This document shows positions 23,711 through 34,262 of a DNA stretch of 64,000 nucleotides, in pieces; position 1 is the stretch's first letter, and each line of letters opens with the position of its first letter. Source of the DNA: Simplicillium sp. C3G150-2. Taxonomy: Eukaryota > Ascomycota > Sordariomycetes > Hypocreales > Cordycipitaceae. The stretch is from the NCBI GenBank assembly GCA_022702485.1, contig JAJIYY010000003.1, positions 2,894,308 through 2,958,307 on the forward strand, read 5' to 3'. A program made the translations under genes and the position numbers. The notes under the pieces were generated by a model. The model searched no databases and was not told where the DNA came from. It worked only from the letters and a program-made list of their open reading frames with translations.

Positions 23711-24971
23711 TTTCTTTTTCTTGTCTGCTCCTTTGGAGTTTACCCAAATCAATACGCACAGCGATAAGTCAATCAGAATTTTCTTCTTGTAATGGGGCAT
23801 AACGACTTAAGAACTCATCAAGCCTATCCACGTGTACATGTAGTCGGATAGGCTCAGTGGACTGCGGGCTCTTGGCAATGTACATAGATCCGCTAGCGCA
23901 TGATTCTTTTGTGCTACCTTGAGGCATCACGAATCTGAGGCTGTTCGGACGTGATTGGACTCGACGGATACAAAGATTTTAACATATCTTAAACGTTACA
24001 TCCACGTTTACGACACGATTATTGCCTTGATGGTATTCCAGTTTGAGGCTCCCCAAGAGCTATTGCGATTTCTCTTAACGAAGCTCCTCTACTTGGCCAC
24101 AGAAGCTTAGTGGCATGCGCTGAAATGCGCCTGCCATATTCGGAAGGTGCGCAACTGTCTCACCGTCAAAAGCAGCTCGCCGGGCCAATAGAAACGCCAC
24201 ACAACTGCACGGGAACAGCTGCGGGTCAACCCTAAATTGGAACTGACTGGAAAAAGCTGCCCGAGTTATCCCGGTTGTGCCTTCGCCTCGCCCTTAAATT
24301 AAATTAAATACTATATAGGATAAAATCAGATAAACGTAGGGAAGCGTGCAACTTATTTGTGTCTAGGTAGACCGTACGTACTGTGGGGTATTAAAGGTCT
24401 TTCAACGCACGTACAGTGCCCACCCTAGATACCACATTTCAAATAGAGAATTTAGATCAATTCAAAGATTAAATTTTTTTTTAAAAAAATATCGTACTCC
24501 TTTTTATATATAAATAATATATATAACTAAGTAGAATAGTTCTTTGATCTCTTAATGTTAAAGAATAACCGATTAAACTTTTTAATCTTTTTATACAGTA
24601 TAAATTTAAGGGCTAAAGGGGGTCACAGCGGATAATTTCTTATTTACACTATAGAAGATAGTATTCTCCCATTTTAAAGGCTTATAAAAACAAATAGAGA
24701 AATAGAATTAAAAAAAAAATAAATAGACCAAATATTTATTTTATTAAAACTCAAACTATAGTAATTTTAGAATAATTTTTGTATTAGGTGTGGTGTTATA
24801 ATCTGTAATTATAAATTGTAAGTTTAGCTGGAACTGTATGGGGTGTTGCAAGATTTTTGATACCCTATTGTACGAGTGAGGGGTCCAATCATGTGCCTGT
24901 TATTGTCACCGATAAATCTATTGTGGGCTAGGTGAGGTTGATCGATTCCGTTTTGACATACAATAGGCCAG
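23711..24971. other. Intergenic region with AT-rich island
   Basis: 1.26 kb without a gene. The right part (about 24290-24840) is strikingly AT-rich, described separately. The left part carries the upstream sequence of the secreted phosphatase-fold gene. Confidence 0.5.
24290..24840. other. AT-rich island, possible RIP-degraded repeat relic
   Basis: Runs of A and T, TATATA stretches and no open frames contrast sharply with the near-balanced composition on both sides. This is what a short, heavily RIP-mutated transposon remnant looks like, but no terminal repeats or coding remnant are visible. Confidence 0.45.
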
Positions 24972-26618
24972 TCAGTTCTTTGAGTAGACCTGCTTTCCTT
25001 GAAACCAAGTTTGTTCAACAATGCCATCCACAAGCTTTTCTGGCGTCAGCTGTAATTGGCAAACCACAAAATCAGCCTTCATGCCTTTGCTTAGCCGACC
25101 GGTCCATTGATCAGCAAAGCAACTTCGTGCACTACCCCAAGTTGCCGCAGTTACTGCCTGGCAGACTGTCAAGGCTTGCTCGGCGTTTATGACCGTGTCC
25201 AGATCCCTTTCCCTATATGATTTGCGTGTGGTTGCCACGTACATGTTTGGGAGAGGCTGGTGCGGTGCTGTCGGGGCATCTGAGCCAAGAGCGAGATGAG
25301 CTCCCCCTTCTGCAAACTCACGATAAGCAAAGGCACGCTTACATCTATCGGGGCCAATTAACTTTGGCCATGCTTTCAAAATAGCGGGATCTGAATGGAC
25401 AGGCTGGATAGATGCAGTGATGCCCAGTCTTCCCAGTCTTGCAGCATCCTCCATTGATGCCAATTCCAAGTGCTCGATGCGAGGTCGTCGAGACGCATCC
25501 GTATTGGCTTCTAAGACATCAATGGCCATTTTGATAGTTCGATCGCCAATAGCATGTAGAGCTACTTGTAGCCCCAGCTTGTGTGCTCTGGAAACCAGCT
25601 GATGCAGAGTCGCCTCGTCCCAGAACGGATCAGGATGAGCCTTGTTGGAATACGGCTCTGTTAATGATGCTGTACAGGCGTCGATAATTCCGTCGCATAT
25701 GACTTTAACTCCCACAATGCGGCAATCCGGAGACTTATCAGACGAATACTTGGTTGCCATTTCTGCTGCACGATCAACCTGTGAGAAAATGTTCTCAAGA
25801 CTGTCGTTTGGTTTCATCAGCCAGTATGCCGCGACACGCATGCCCCCCAACCCCTCAGTATCTCTCAATTCAATCAAGGGATCCCAGATGGTGTCGTCCA
25901 TAGCCATATCAATCATTCCCGTGTATCCAACTGAGTTGAATTCGTCGATGGCAGCTTTGATGGATGCCTTCTTTTCATCCATGGATGCGACTTGTGCGAC
26001 AAAGGGCCAAATGATTTGGAAAACACCGCTCTCGTTGAAAACACCGTTGAGTTTGCCGTTTCTGTCTCGCTGTAGGGTTCCGCCTGGGGGATCTGGAGCG
26101 TCGTCCTCGAGGTTCATGATCTGGCAGATTTCCTTCAGTCCAGCGGTATTGCACCACGTGGAATGCAAATCTTTTGTGTCCACAAAAATTGGCCGTGAAT
26201 CGATGTCATCAAGCAGAGAACTATCGACACCTTCGGGTGTCATTGAGTGCATCCATCCACGGGCAAAAATTCGGGGGCTTGTAGTATCTTGAGCCGCTCG
26301 GTCCTTGATGGCCTGGCGAATGTCTTCAAGGGATTTGCAGTTGTCTAGGCTGACTTTCAGCAATGCTTGGCCAACTAAAAGCAAATGCAAATGACCGTCT
26401 ATGAAGCTGGGCAATATTGATTTGCCGACGAAGTCCTTCACATCCGCACCAGCGGCAATCGCATCGCGGATTGGCTGATCGTCTGGATGGCCAATGTGCT
26501 CAATAGAGTCTGCTGCGACCAACATCGCGCCATGTGGCCGTTCAACTGCAGTATTCCCATAATAATCACTTCCATAGATGTCTCCACCAATGAATACAAC
26601 GCTATTCATTTTTACCAT
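24972..26618 (-). CDS. Amidohydrolase, YtcJ-like (Amidohydro_3 family)
   Basis: Metal-dependent hydrolase of 548 residues, intronless and intact. The N-terminal beta domain is followed by FIDGHLHLLL (HxH metal site). HAIGDRTIKMAIDVLE, RIEHLELASMEDAARL and LGSDAPTAPHQPLPNMY supply the remaining metal and catalytic residues. The C-terminal GRLSKGMKADFVVCQ returns to the small beta domain. YtcJ-type enzymes cleave C-N bonds in amides, formamides and related compounds. The start is ATG 26618; ATG 26609 is also possible. It is divergent from the lyase-fold gene with 283 bp between starts. With the M20 deacylase and carbamoylase that follow it forms a set of C-N hydrolases. Confidence 0.92.
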   Translation of the reverse strand: MVKMNSVVFIGGDIYGSDYYGNTAVERPHGAMLVAADSIEHIGHPDDQPIRDAIAAGADVKDFVGKSILPSFIDGHLHLLLVGQALLKVSLDNCKSLEDIRQAIKDRAAQDTTSPRIFARGWMHSMTPEGVDSSLLDDIDSRPIFVDTKDLHSTWCNTAGLKEICQIMNLEDDAPDPPGGTLQRDRNGKLNGVFNESGVFQIIWPFVAQVASMDEKKASIKAAIDEFNSVGYTGMIDMAMDDTIWDPLIELRDTEGLGGMRVAAYWLMKPNDSLENIFSQVDRAAEMATKYSSDKSPDCRIVGVKVICDGIIDACTASLTEPYSNKAHPDPFWDEATLHQLVSRAHKLGLQVALHAIGDRTIKMAIDVLEANTDASRRPRIEHLELASMEDAARLGRLGITASIQPVHSDPAILKAWPKLIGPDRCKRAFAYREFAEGGAHLALGSDAPTAPHQPLPNMYVATTRKSYRERDLDTVINAEQALTVCQAVTAATWGSARSCFADQWTGRLSKGMKADFVVCQLQLTPEKLVDGIVEQTWFQGKQVYSKN

Positions 26619-26901
26619 TGAAGTCTTTTTATGTCACAATCCTGCGCATGGGTTGTACCGTGGTGGTACGGTACGAACTCTCAAGCACCCGCGATGCCGA
26701 TGTCGGTGTCAGCAGATGGGTCTTGGAGGGGAACCCTGTTTACCCAGTCTGCGGGTCTGATTGGCGGAACAATTTCCCCAGATTTACCAGAACAGGATAA
26801 AGGCCGTCTAATGTTAAAAGGATGTTCTAACCGTTCCAAGTACCCCTGAGAATGTTTTCGATTAACTTTGTTGATTGCAAAAGATTTCCGCTAATGACAA
26901 C
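26619..26901. promoter_or_regulatory. Bidirectional promoter, amidohydrolase / lyase-fold gene
   Basis: 283 bp between divergent starts. An inverted pair, gtaccgtggtggtac, lies at about 26656-26670. Two such compact divergent promoters occur in this block, which suggests co-regulation. Confidence 0.4.
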
Positions 26902-28122
26902 ATGAAGATCAGTGCAGTGGTTGGTTTTGCTTCTACCGTCGGTGCCTACGCTGTGTCAAAGGCCCCTTCGACAGTTGTCATTGATGGGCAGCGTTTGGTC
27001 GATGCTAAGGCAAAGCTGCTACTCGGGGAGCAACGATTTAAACAGTCCCTAGAGCATTTGGTAGCGCAGGCAGATGTCTGGTTGGACCAAGGCCCCTGGA
27101 CAGTGACGTCCAAGTCTGAGGCACCGCCAAATGGGACGCTGCATGATTATGCATCCCAAGCACCGTACTACTGGCCCAATCCAAATACGCCGGACGGTTG
27201 CCCCTATATTCAAAGAGACGGGGAAAGAAACCCCGAGGTGGACAAGTACACGGACAGGCTTGGAGTTGGCCGTATGTTCAACTCAACCTATACGCTGAGT
27301 CTTGCATGGTGGTACACCGGCGAAGAGAAATACTCGCGGCACGCCGCTCGAATCATCAAGACTTGGTTTCTTGATGAAGAGACGGCCATGAGTCCGAATT
27401 TGAATCATGCGCAAATTGTACCATGTGCAAATGATGGTCGATCTATAGGCATCATTGATTTCAGCCAGGAATACACAAACGTTCTCGACGCAGTTGCTAT
27501 CCTCTCCACTGGTGCACCAGGTTGGGTTGACGCGGATTTGGAAGGTTTTAAATCCTGGAATGTTAGATTTACTTCGTGGTTGGTGGACTCGCCATTTGGC
27601 CAGAAAGAAGCATCTCAGTCCAATAATCATGGAACTTTTGCCAATATGCAAATATCGGCACTTGCCCTGTTCACAGGCAATCTCTCCCTCGCGAGGACTA
27701 CGGCCAAACTTGCCCCAATGATATTGGATACGCAAATTGCAAGTGATGGGTATCAGCCACAGGAGACAGCTCGTACTAGATCTTGGCACTATTCGAATTT
27801 CAATCTAGGAGCTCATCTGCGGTGGGCTTTGATCGCAAAAAAGGTAGGCATCGATCTATATGCTCATCGCGGAAACGAGGGACAATCCCTATTCAAGGCA
27901 GTTGCGGTCACAATTCCGGCGGCTATTCATGGGTCTGAAGAGTGGCCATTTAAAGATTTGGAATTCACTCAGTATGCTGCGACCGACAATATTCATGCCG
28001 CAGCGGATGCTGGACTGTGCAGGGCGAGAAAAGCAGCGACAAAGCTGCAGCCTCCTCCAGGCGGTGACATCTACCTCCTGCGACCAGCGCCGCAACAACT
28101 GGATAGCATAGTGACTTTATAG
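26902..28122 (+). CDS. Secreted alginate-lyase-fold (PF05426-type) polysaccharide lyase-like protein
   Basis: Single-exon gene of 406 residues, starting at ATG 26902, where MKISAVVGFASTVGAYA forms a short signal peptide. Family marks are DYASQAPYYWPNP, the tyrosine-rich WWYTGEEKYSRHAARIIKTWFLD, and QSNNHGTFANMQ, whose Asn-Asn-His is the conserved active-site block of the alginate-lyase superfamily. RTRSWHYSNFNLGAHLRWA and EWPFKDLEF are also typical. Fungal members are usually annotated as chondroitin AC/alginate lyase-like proteins of uncertain substrate; beta-elimination of a uronic-acid polymer is the family activity. Intact and divergent from the amidohydrolase. Confidence 0.88.
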   Translation: MKISAVVGFASTVGAYAVSKAPSTVVIDGQRLVDAKAKLLLGEQRFKQSLEHLVAQADVWLDQGPWTVTSKSEAPPNGTLHDYASQAPYYWPNPNTPDGCPYIQRDGERNPEVDKYTDRLGVGRMFNSTYTLSLAWWYTGEEKYSRHAARIIKTWFLDEETAMSPNLNHAQIVPCANDGRSIGIIDFSQEYTNVLDAVAILSTGAPGWVDADLEGFKSWNVRFTSWLVDSPFGQKEASQSNNHGTFANMQISALALFTGNLSLARTTAKLAPMILDTQIASDGYQPQETARTRSWHYSNFNLGAHLRWALIAKKVGIDLYAHRGNEGQSLFKAVAVTIPAAIHGSEEWPFKDLEFTQYAATDNIHAAADAGLCRARKAATKLQPPPGGDIYLLRPAPQQLDSIVTL

Positions 28123-28405
28123 AATTTCCATTTCATCTTTTACTACGAATCTCGTGATAGGCGCATATCAATAATCGGGTTGCTCTGGGAATCGCTTGAT
28201 TACGAAAGCACATAACATAGTCTCTCCACACCACCCAAACAACGCATCGCTAAATACTTTATACAATATTTACTATTTAACCTCTAACCCCGCTGCAGTA
28301 ACGCACTTCACCCGACGCTAGCAGCAAAAGTAGGAGGAATAATGGGAATCTGTAACTTAGTCTAAATGCTAGCATGTGCTGAGCTAGCCTGCGAATCTTC
28401 TTGAT

Positions 28406-29662
28406 CTAGATACTGTCGTCTCGAAGAAACTCAAACGCCGCTAACGCGTGAACTTTTGAGACCTGGGCGAGTTCTTCTATAAAAATGTATTCGTCTGGGC
28501 CTCCCATGTTGTAGGGTGTTAAGCCTGCCACTACACTGGGGATATTTCGCATGCGAAATAATCTTGAATCGGAAGCCCCAACACGCATGTTGACGACGGC
28601 GTTGTTTCCAACTACATTTTGAGTAGCATTCAGAGTGTGCCGAACGATACTTTCTTGCGGAGCCGTCCACGAAGGCTCTGACGTTCTAAGAATCGTGATT
28701 TCCGCAATACCAGCTAGACGCCTTTGAAGTTCGTCTGCAACAAACCCTACGGAAAGGCCCATGGGGATTCGAATATCTGCCGAAGCAAAAGCTTCGTCTG
28801 GGACAAGATTCGTTGATGTACCACCGCTAATTTTGCCAATATTGACCGTCAACTTGCGCAGTACTTCCGCCTCCCCTTCGCCACCGAAGGCCTCGGAAAC
28901 GGGCTTCGCACTGCTAACCACTTCACTAATTTGTCCGTCATGTATCTCCAAGCTTTCGAGTTGCTTCAGAGCTAAAAGTGCTTGGATAAGCTTATTGATG
29001 GCATTGTCGCCTCGGTGTACGTGTGCACCATGTGCTGCTTTTCCAGTGGAGCGAAGCTCAACCCAAATGAACCCTTTCTCTCCAGCTCTGACTACCAGGG
29101 GACTACCAGCATCCCCACATATCATAGCATCGCATTGGACGTACTCAGTCTGGTCTAAGAGATATTCCGACCCACGGCTTCCCATTGTCTCCTCGTCTCC
29201 TGCGAAAGCAAGAACAATTTCGCCAGACCATTCATTGCTTAGCTGCGCCAAGACGCGCGACGCTATTATCGACGCGCCAATGCCGCCTTTCATATCGGAA
29301 ACACCCCTTCCGTAGAGTCGTAAACCGTCTTCTGACACTTTTCCATCAAAGGGGGGCACAGTCCAGAGCGCCTGATCTCCCGCGGGATAGGTATCCAAGT
29401 GGCCGCTAAAGACGAGTCTTTTCCCCGGCTTTGAGCCTTTCAAAATAGCCACAACATTATGTATGCCCGGGCCCGTATTGTATGTCTTTATCGTTGCGCT
29501 TGGGACATGATGCTTAATGAGGTTTACCACTGTATCTGCGACGGCGGCGGTATCACCGGGAGGGTTTTCAGAAGGCACTCTTACAAGGCATTGCGTGGCT
29601 TCTGTCAAGTCTTTCGCCAATTTGTCGATTCGATTCAGGATGTTGTCGTGAATAAGTGTCAT
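28406..29662 (-). CDS. M20 metallohydrolase, ArgE/DapE (acetylornithine deacetylase/succinyl-diaminopimelate desuccinylase) type
   Basis: Intronless, 418 residues. Two-zinc co-catalytic deacylase. Ligands are visible in FSGHLDTYPAG (His, Asp), GRGVSDMKGGIGA (bridging Asp), GDEETMGSRG (general-base Glu and ligand), ICGDAGSP (Asp) and the C-terminal GGPDEYIFIEEL region. The dimerisation lid carries KAAHGAHVHRGDNAI. Such enzymes release amino acids from N-acyl derivatives. The gene starts 97 bp downstream of the carbamoylase stop on the same strand, so the two may be coordinately expressed. There is no sign of decay. Confidence 0.93.
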   Translation of the reverse strand: MTLIHDNILNRIDKLAKDLTEATQCLVRVPSENPPGDTAAVADTVVNLIKHHVPSATIKTYNTGPGIHNVVAILKGSKPGKRLVFSGHLDTYPAGDQALWTVPPFDGKVSEDGLRLYGRGVSDMKGGIGASIIASRVLAQLSNEWSGEIVLAFAGDEETMGSRGSEYLLDQTEYVQCDAMICGDAGSPLVVRAGEKGFIWVELRSTGKAAHGAHVHRGDNAINKLIQALLALKQLESLEIHDGQISEVVSSAKPVSEAFGGEGEAEVLRKLTVNIGKISGGTSTNLVPDEAFASADIRIPMGLSVGFVADELQRRLAGIAEITILRTSEPSWTAPQESIVRHTLNATQNVVGNNAVVNMRVGASDSRLFRMRNIPSVVAGLTPYNMGGPDEYIFIEELAQVSKVHALAAFEFLRDDSI

Positions 29663-29759
29663 TTTGTTACTTAACAGGTTGATGATCTATGTTTCGGAGA
29701 ATTTGTGTTTTTTTTTTCAGCGCATACGCAAAACGCCTTCTAGCGCCGATGCCGGGCCT

Positions 29760-31207
29760 TCATCCACTAAAAGTTCCCGTTGCTTTGAACCGATCATAGC
29801 CAACCACAGCCTCTAAGAGGGCTTGCGCACCAACGGCACTAAATTGTCCGTATTAGTATTGAACAGAGGAGGTGAATTGCTCGCAGAGATGTAGCAGAAG
29901 TCAAGAATCAATTTACTTACCAGTCTTCTGGAGCACAATACTCTTCGGGGTGGTGCGACACGCCCTGTTTGCAAGGCACGAAAATCATGGCAGTTGGGCA
30001 ATGCTTACTGGTGTAAACGCTGTCGTGTCCAGCGCCGCTTGTGATGTGACGCCAGCCAGCTTTGCCAGCCACTTTATCAGCAGCACGCGACACAGCATCA
30101 ATGCAATTTTTGTCGAATCTCACGGCTGGCGAGTCCGTATCTAGCGTCCAGCTGACTTTAACGCCTCTCCCGTCTTCTTTCGAGATAGAGCGAAAAGCCG
30201 CGAACACTTCGTCTAGCACTGAAGCAACCACTGCATCGTCAGGATGGCGTACGTCCAACGAAAAAGTTACTTTAGCTGCTATAGTATTGGTGGATGACGT
30301 CTTCGGAACCTTTAGAATGCCTACGGAGGCAGTCGCTCCTTTGCTTTTTGCCGTTTCATGAGCTGCGGCAATCATCTTCGACGCAGCAAGTACAGGGTCG
30401 CTACGATTGCGCAAGGGTGTTGTGCCGGTGTGGGCATCTCTACCTTCAATGTTGATCGTAAACCACTTGTATGCTTGAGCACCTTCAACCACTCCGATTT
30501 TGCAGCCTGTATCTTCTAGGATTGGGCCTTGCTCGATGTGCAGCTCAAAATGGGCCAGGAGCGGATTGGCTTCATGGGAGCAAGCAACTGGTCCTGCTAA
30601 ATTAAACTTAGCAAGCTCAGATGCCACAGTCTTGGATGAGTCAAAGATATCAGCAAGATTTAGAGCTTCATCGCGGGGTATTTTGCCGGCCCAGACTCCA
30701 GATGCCATCATGGATTTCGGAAACCTCGCGCCCTCCTCGCTAGAACTGTTAGCGCCCTGCCAATTGATGACCAAACACAGAGAGGACTAACTTTGTCCAA
30801 TTGACAATACCGACGTCATGATATGTTTGATATCCATTTTCTTTGAGCGTCTTCAATACTTCTACTGCTGCAAGAACGCCTAGTATTCCATCATACCTGC
30901 CTCCTCGCGGCTGGGTATCCAAATGACTTCCCATGGCGATCATGGCCAGAGTCGGGGTCTTGCCTTGTCGCCTGCCGAACATGTTGCCCAGCTCGTCTAC
31001 ATCAACTTTACATTCAAGTGCTTTGAGCTCATGAGCCAACCAATTGCGTGCCTCTACATCATCCTCTGTTAGAGAAAGGCGGTTCATGCCTGTTTCTGTA
31101 TGTTTTCTGCGTGCTAGATTAGCGGCGGTCTACTGGTTGCAATTTGTAGGCTTACTGGCCATAGGGATGCGCCGCTCCCCATTGACAGGTATGGTGCAAA
31201 GTGTCAT
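29760..31207 (-). CDS. N-carbamoyl-L-amino-acid hydrolase / beta-ureidopropionase-type M20 amidohydrolase
   Basis: 419 residues from four exons (minus): 31156-31207, 30792-31095, 29921-30745 and 29760-29838, summing to 420 codons. The small first exon (MTLCTIPVNGERRIPMA) and the alternative acceptor restoring VNWTNSSEEGARFP were found from reading phase. Zinc site residues are in MGSHLDTQPRGGRYDGILGVLA, the EEGARFPKSM glutamates and HFELHIEQGP. The lid segment GRDAHTGTTPLRNRSDP, the SGAGHDSVY block and PEEYCAPEDCAVGA complete the hydantoinase/carbamoylase family pattern. It converts N-carbamoyl amino acids (ureido acids) to amino acid, CO2 and ammonia, the last step of hydantoin or pyrimidine-type ureide breakdown. 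Intact. Confidence 0.92.
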
Positions 31208-31736
31208 GAAGGCGACTTGCATTTATTTTCAATCCTGACGCCGCCGCTGAGTAGCTGCGAGCTGACGACAATGCCTTATACATGATGGCTCACTCCGATC
31301 AATTGATGTGGATGAAGCAGTCTAAGTATCCTCACCCCGCACGGCAAGCCAGGCTTTTGTGCTAAGTCCGGGCCTTTACGCCCTCTAATTTTGTTTGTTA
31401 GCATACGACCAGGCTCCAATATTTACGCCTTCTCTCCATGCCCTAATTGAAAAACGTACAGACAAACTAGTGAAAGTATAACTGAGGAGCAAACTTTTAA
31501 AAAAGCATCACTACGTCTTAAGGACGGATTAGCTGCGCGGTGAATATGACTTGAGGTGTTCAGAGCGACTGATTATGTCCTTTACAGGGGGTTTAGCCTG
31601 CATCGACGCTGTAATCATCGCTCTCGGCAGCAACCGAAACCCCCCGATAAGTCTCCGCTGCGATGTATAAAAATGGTTCTAACTGACAGCCCAGTTCTTG
31701 CACACACTGTACCGACAAGCTGTTTCTCAAATCAAA
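31208..31736. promoter_or_regulatory. Bidirectional promoter, carbamoylase / epoxide hydrolase
   Basis: 529 bp between divergent starts. A TATA-like gatgtataaaaatgg lies at about 31661-31675, 60-75 bp before the epoxide hydrolase ATG. No coding sequence is seen. Confidence 0.4.
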
Positions 31737-32690
31737 ATGCCATACTTCACCACTACGCGAGACAAGTCGTACTTCTATACCTACAGGCCACCCATCGCCA
31801 AATCCACTCTTTTATTCCTTCATGGGTTCCCCTCCCATGGTGCCGACTGGCGTCACCAGGTTGAATACTTCTCGTCTTTAGGGTATGGCGTTCTTACTCC
31901 CGACTTACTTGGTTTTGGCAAATCAGATACACCCGACGAAGTCAGCGAATATAGGCTCAAGTTCATCTCGCAGGATTTAGTTGAGCTGCTTGATCACCTT
32001 GGCTTGCCGCAGATCATTGCGATCGGCCATGACCTGGGGTCAAATGTGCCAGCCAGCCTCGCACTGTACTTCCCTTCCCGCGTCTCTGCTACGATATTCA
32101 TCGCCGTGGGTGTTGCAAAACCTGGTACCAAGTTTGACATCGACGCCATTCATCAATTTACAAAGCGAGCCCTAGGGTTTGAAATGTTTGGATATGTTTC
32201 CTGGCTTGGAAGGGATGATCCTCATCAGACTCTTGAGCAACATGCCGCCTCTGTAATGAGTTTAATGTTTGCTAAAGATCTTGCCAATTGGGACAGGTTT
32301 CTCCATCCAGTTGGAGCGATGAAATCTTTTGTTGAAGATGACGAGAAGGTCGAGATTGGAGAGTGGTACACAGAAACCATGAGAATCGACAATTTGGGCG
32401 CGTTTGCCGCTGAAGATGGATACAAAGGTGCAACGCGATGGTATCGTGGACTGGTGGAAAACATATCGCTGCCAGACCAATGCGGGTTTGAGAAGATGAA
32501 ATTGAGCCAGCCATCGCTGTTCATAGCTCACGGCGGCGCAACAATGGGAATGGCGCAACAGCAGCAAATGCTGTCCGAATGGATCCCTGATCTGAAAGCC
32601 GTCACCATCAATAACACTGGACATTGGCCTCAACTAGAGAAGCCTTCAGAGACAAACGAAGCAATACTCGGATTTATTGAAGCCATTTGA
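31737..32690 (+). CDS. Alpha/beta hydrolase, epoxide-hydrolase type
   Basis: Intronless, 317 residues from ATG 31737 (MPYFTTTRDKSYFYTYRPP). The oxyanion-hole motif FLHGFPSHGADW is followed by GFGKSDTPDE and the nucleophile elbow AIGHDLGSNV. There Asp rather than Ser sits at the nucleophile position, as in epoxide hydrolases and haloalkane dehalogenases. The C-terminal NNTGHWPQLEKP gives the catalytic His. The cap region with TRWYRGLVENI contains candidate lid tyrosines. Activity on an epoxide formed by a nearby monooxygenase is a reasonable guess; dehalogenase activity is the main alternative. It converges on the VOC gene. Confidence 0.88.
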   Translation: MPYFTTTRDKSYFYTYRPPIAKSTLLFLHGFPSHGADWRHQVEYFSSLGYGVLTPDLLGFGKSDTPDEVSEYRLKFISQDLVELLDHLGLPQIIAIGHDLGSNVPASLALYFPSRVSATIFIAVGVAKPGTKFDIDAIHQFTKRALGFEMFGYVSWLGRDDPHQTLEQHAASVMSLMFAKDLANWDRFLHPVGAMKSFVEDDEKVEIGEWYTETMRIDNLGAFAAEDGYKGATRWYRGLVENISLPDQCGFEKMKLSQPSLFIAHGGATMGMAQQQQMLSEWIPDLKAVTINNTGHWPQLEKPSETNEAILGFIEAI

Positions 32691-32856
32691 AGCATCCAAT
32701 AGTTAGCCTCTCTCACTTCATTTTGTAAAAGACACCTCATAATCCACTCTGTCCATTCTCTCCGTCCAATCACACAACATGGCGTTCTCATACAACTCAA
32801 TTTCGTAATTTTCTGTATTGCATGGTAAGAATTTACTAGTATACTCTGAGTTATAG

Positions 32857-33304
32857 TTAAGCAGCATGCGATACGACTTCGATATTGTTTCCCGCAGGAT
32901 CTTTGGCAAAGGCCGCATAATAGTTGGGATGGTACTGAGCACGGATGCCAGGTGCTCCATTATCTGTGCCGCCTGCACTGATAGCACTAGCATGAAATGC
33001 ATCAATCGCGCCGCGATCTGCTATTATTAGCCTGTGAATTATACTCTGAAGCCCGTTGGAGGAGATAAGTACCCTTTGCCGAGAAAGCGACATGTGCCAC
33101 TTGACCCTGCACTTCTGGAATACCAATGATCCAAAAGTCTGCACGGCCAGGAACGTAGTCTTGGGTTGATCCAAGGCCAACCACAGTTTCGCTCACTTGA
33201 AAGCGCTTTTCGTAGCCCAATGGTGATAGGGCAGAAAGATAAAAGGCAACACAGTCATCGAACTTGCCGACAGGCACAGTGAGGCCAATATGGTCAATAG
33301 GCAT
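32857..33304 (-). CDS. Glyoxalase/bleomycin-resistance/dioxygenase (VOC) superfamily protein
   Basis: 131 residues. Exons (minus) are 33073-33304 and 32857-33020; the intron splits the codon in AKG-ADRG. The start is ATG 33304, matching the usual PIDHIGLTVP beginning of this subfamily. Paired beta-alpha-beta-beta-beta modules are present, with HIGLTV, GRADFWI, HVAFSAK and GNNIEVVSH. Single-domain VOC proteins of this size are common in fungi and may act as lyases, isomerases or binding proteins. Its position in the catabolic block suggests a ring-cleavage or ketol-isomerising step, but the sequence does not establish that. Confidence 0.88.
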
Positions 33305-34262
33305 TTTGAAATAGTACTTTTTGCTTGGTTCTGTATGTCTTCTAGGGAAAAGAAATTTCAGTTTGCTTGTCATAGAAAAATGTATTCTTTGGTAGGTTTA
33401 TCGACATTGAACTAGGAAGTCTTTAAATACATCAAAATGTTGATATGGTCGGAGTTGTATGCGGCTTGAGATCCGGGCCCGACTTCACATAGCCAATAGC
33501 ATTTCACGTTCTCCTCACAGCATCTCCTCTTCGGGGTTGTCAGCACGCAGCCGACATTTGAGCCCCGAGTATAGTAATATTTCATTGCCTGTTCCGTAGA
33601 CAGACAATATTACGACACGAATCCAAGTACTTCGCATAGTCCGAAGACAGTTTATTTTATACCGATCGTCCTGAGGTGGGTGACTGAGGAATTGCGATGG
33701 CGACACAGACAGCGCGCAAGCCCGACAAACTGCCAGGGGCGGCTCACAGATAATTCGTGTCTCGGAGTACGTTGTAGCCGCGCTTACGGAAGGATTGCAG
33801 CGAGGAATATATTCGCAAACGACCTATGACAAATGAGGCTGCCTTTTCACAATTTAGCCGGAATATCCCTGGCAGTGTACTTTTTTTTTAGCACAACTTG
33901 TCTGAGGCGTGTTGTGTCATATTTGCAGTTGGTAAAAGAGCGAGCTCTTCTCAGCCTTCCAGTAGAATTACGAGGTTTAGGGATAATGTCCGGATCGTGA
34001 ACCGCCATGGCTACTTAACCAATTTGAAAACATTTGACGTTGGATGAACATGTTGCGCAACCAATAAGCGTCTATTTAGATATGGCTTGAATTTTAATCT
34101 TGTCGTTCGGTAAGATTGCGTCACTGGCAACAAAGCCTCCGAGGAAGGTCCGCAGACTAGACAGCACCAGACCTCAAACAAATCCGGCCCTGTCAAATTT
34201 CATTCAAGACAACTCCATTTGGGAAAAGCTGGCCAATATCATTTGAGTCGCGCAAAGTAATA
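33305..34262. promoter_or_regulatory. Divergent intergenic region VOC / GMC oxidoreductase 1
   Basis: 958 bp between divergent starts with no gene visible. A T run occurs at about 33880-33889. No obvious palindrome was found. Confidence 0.4.
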
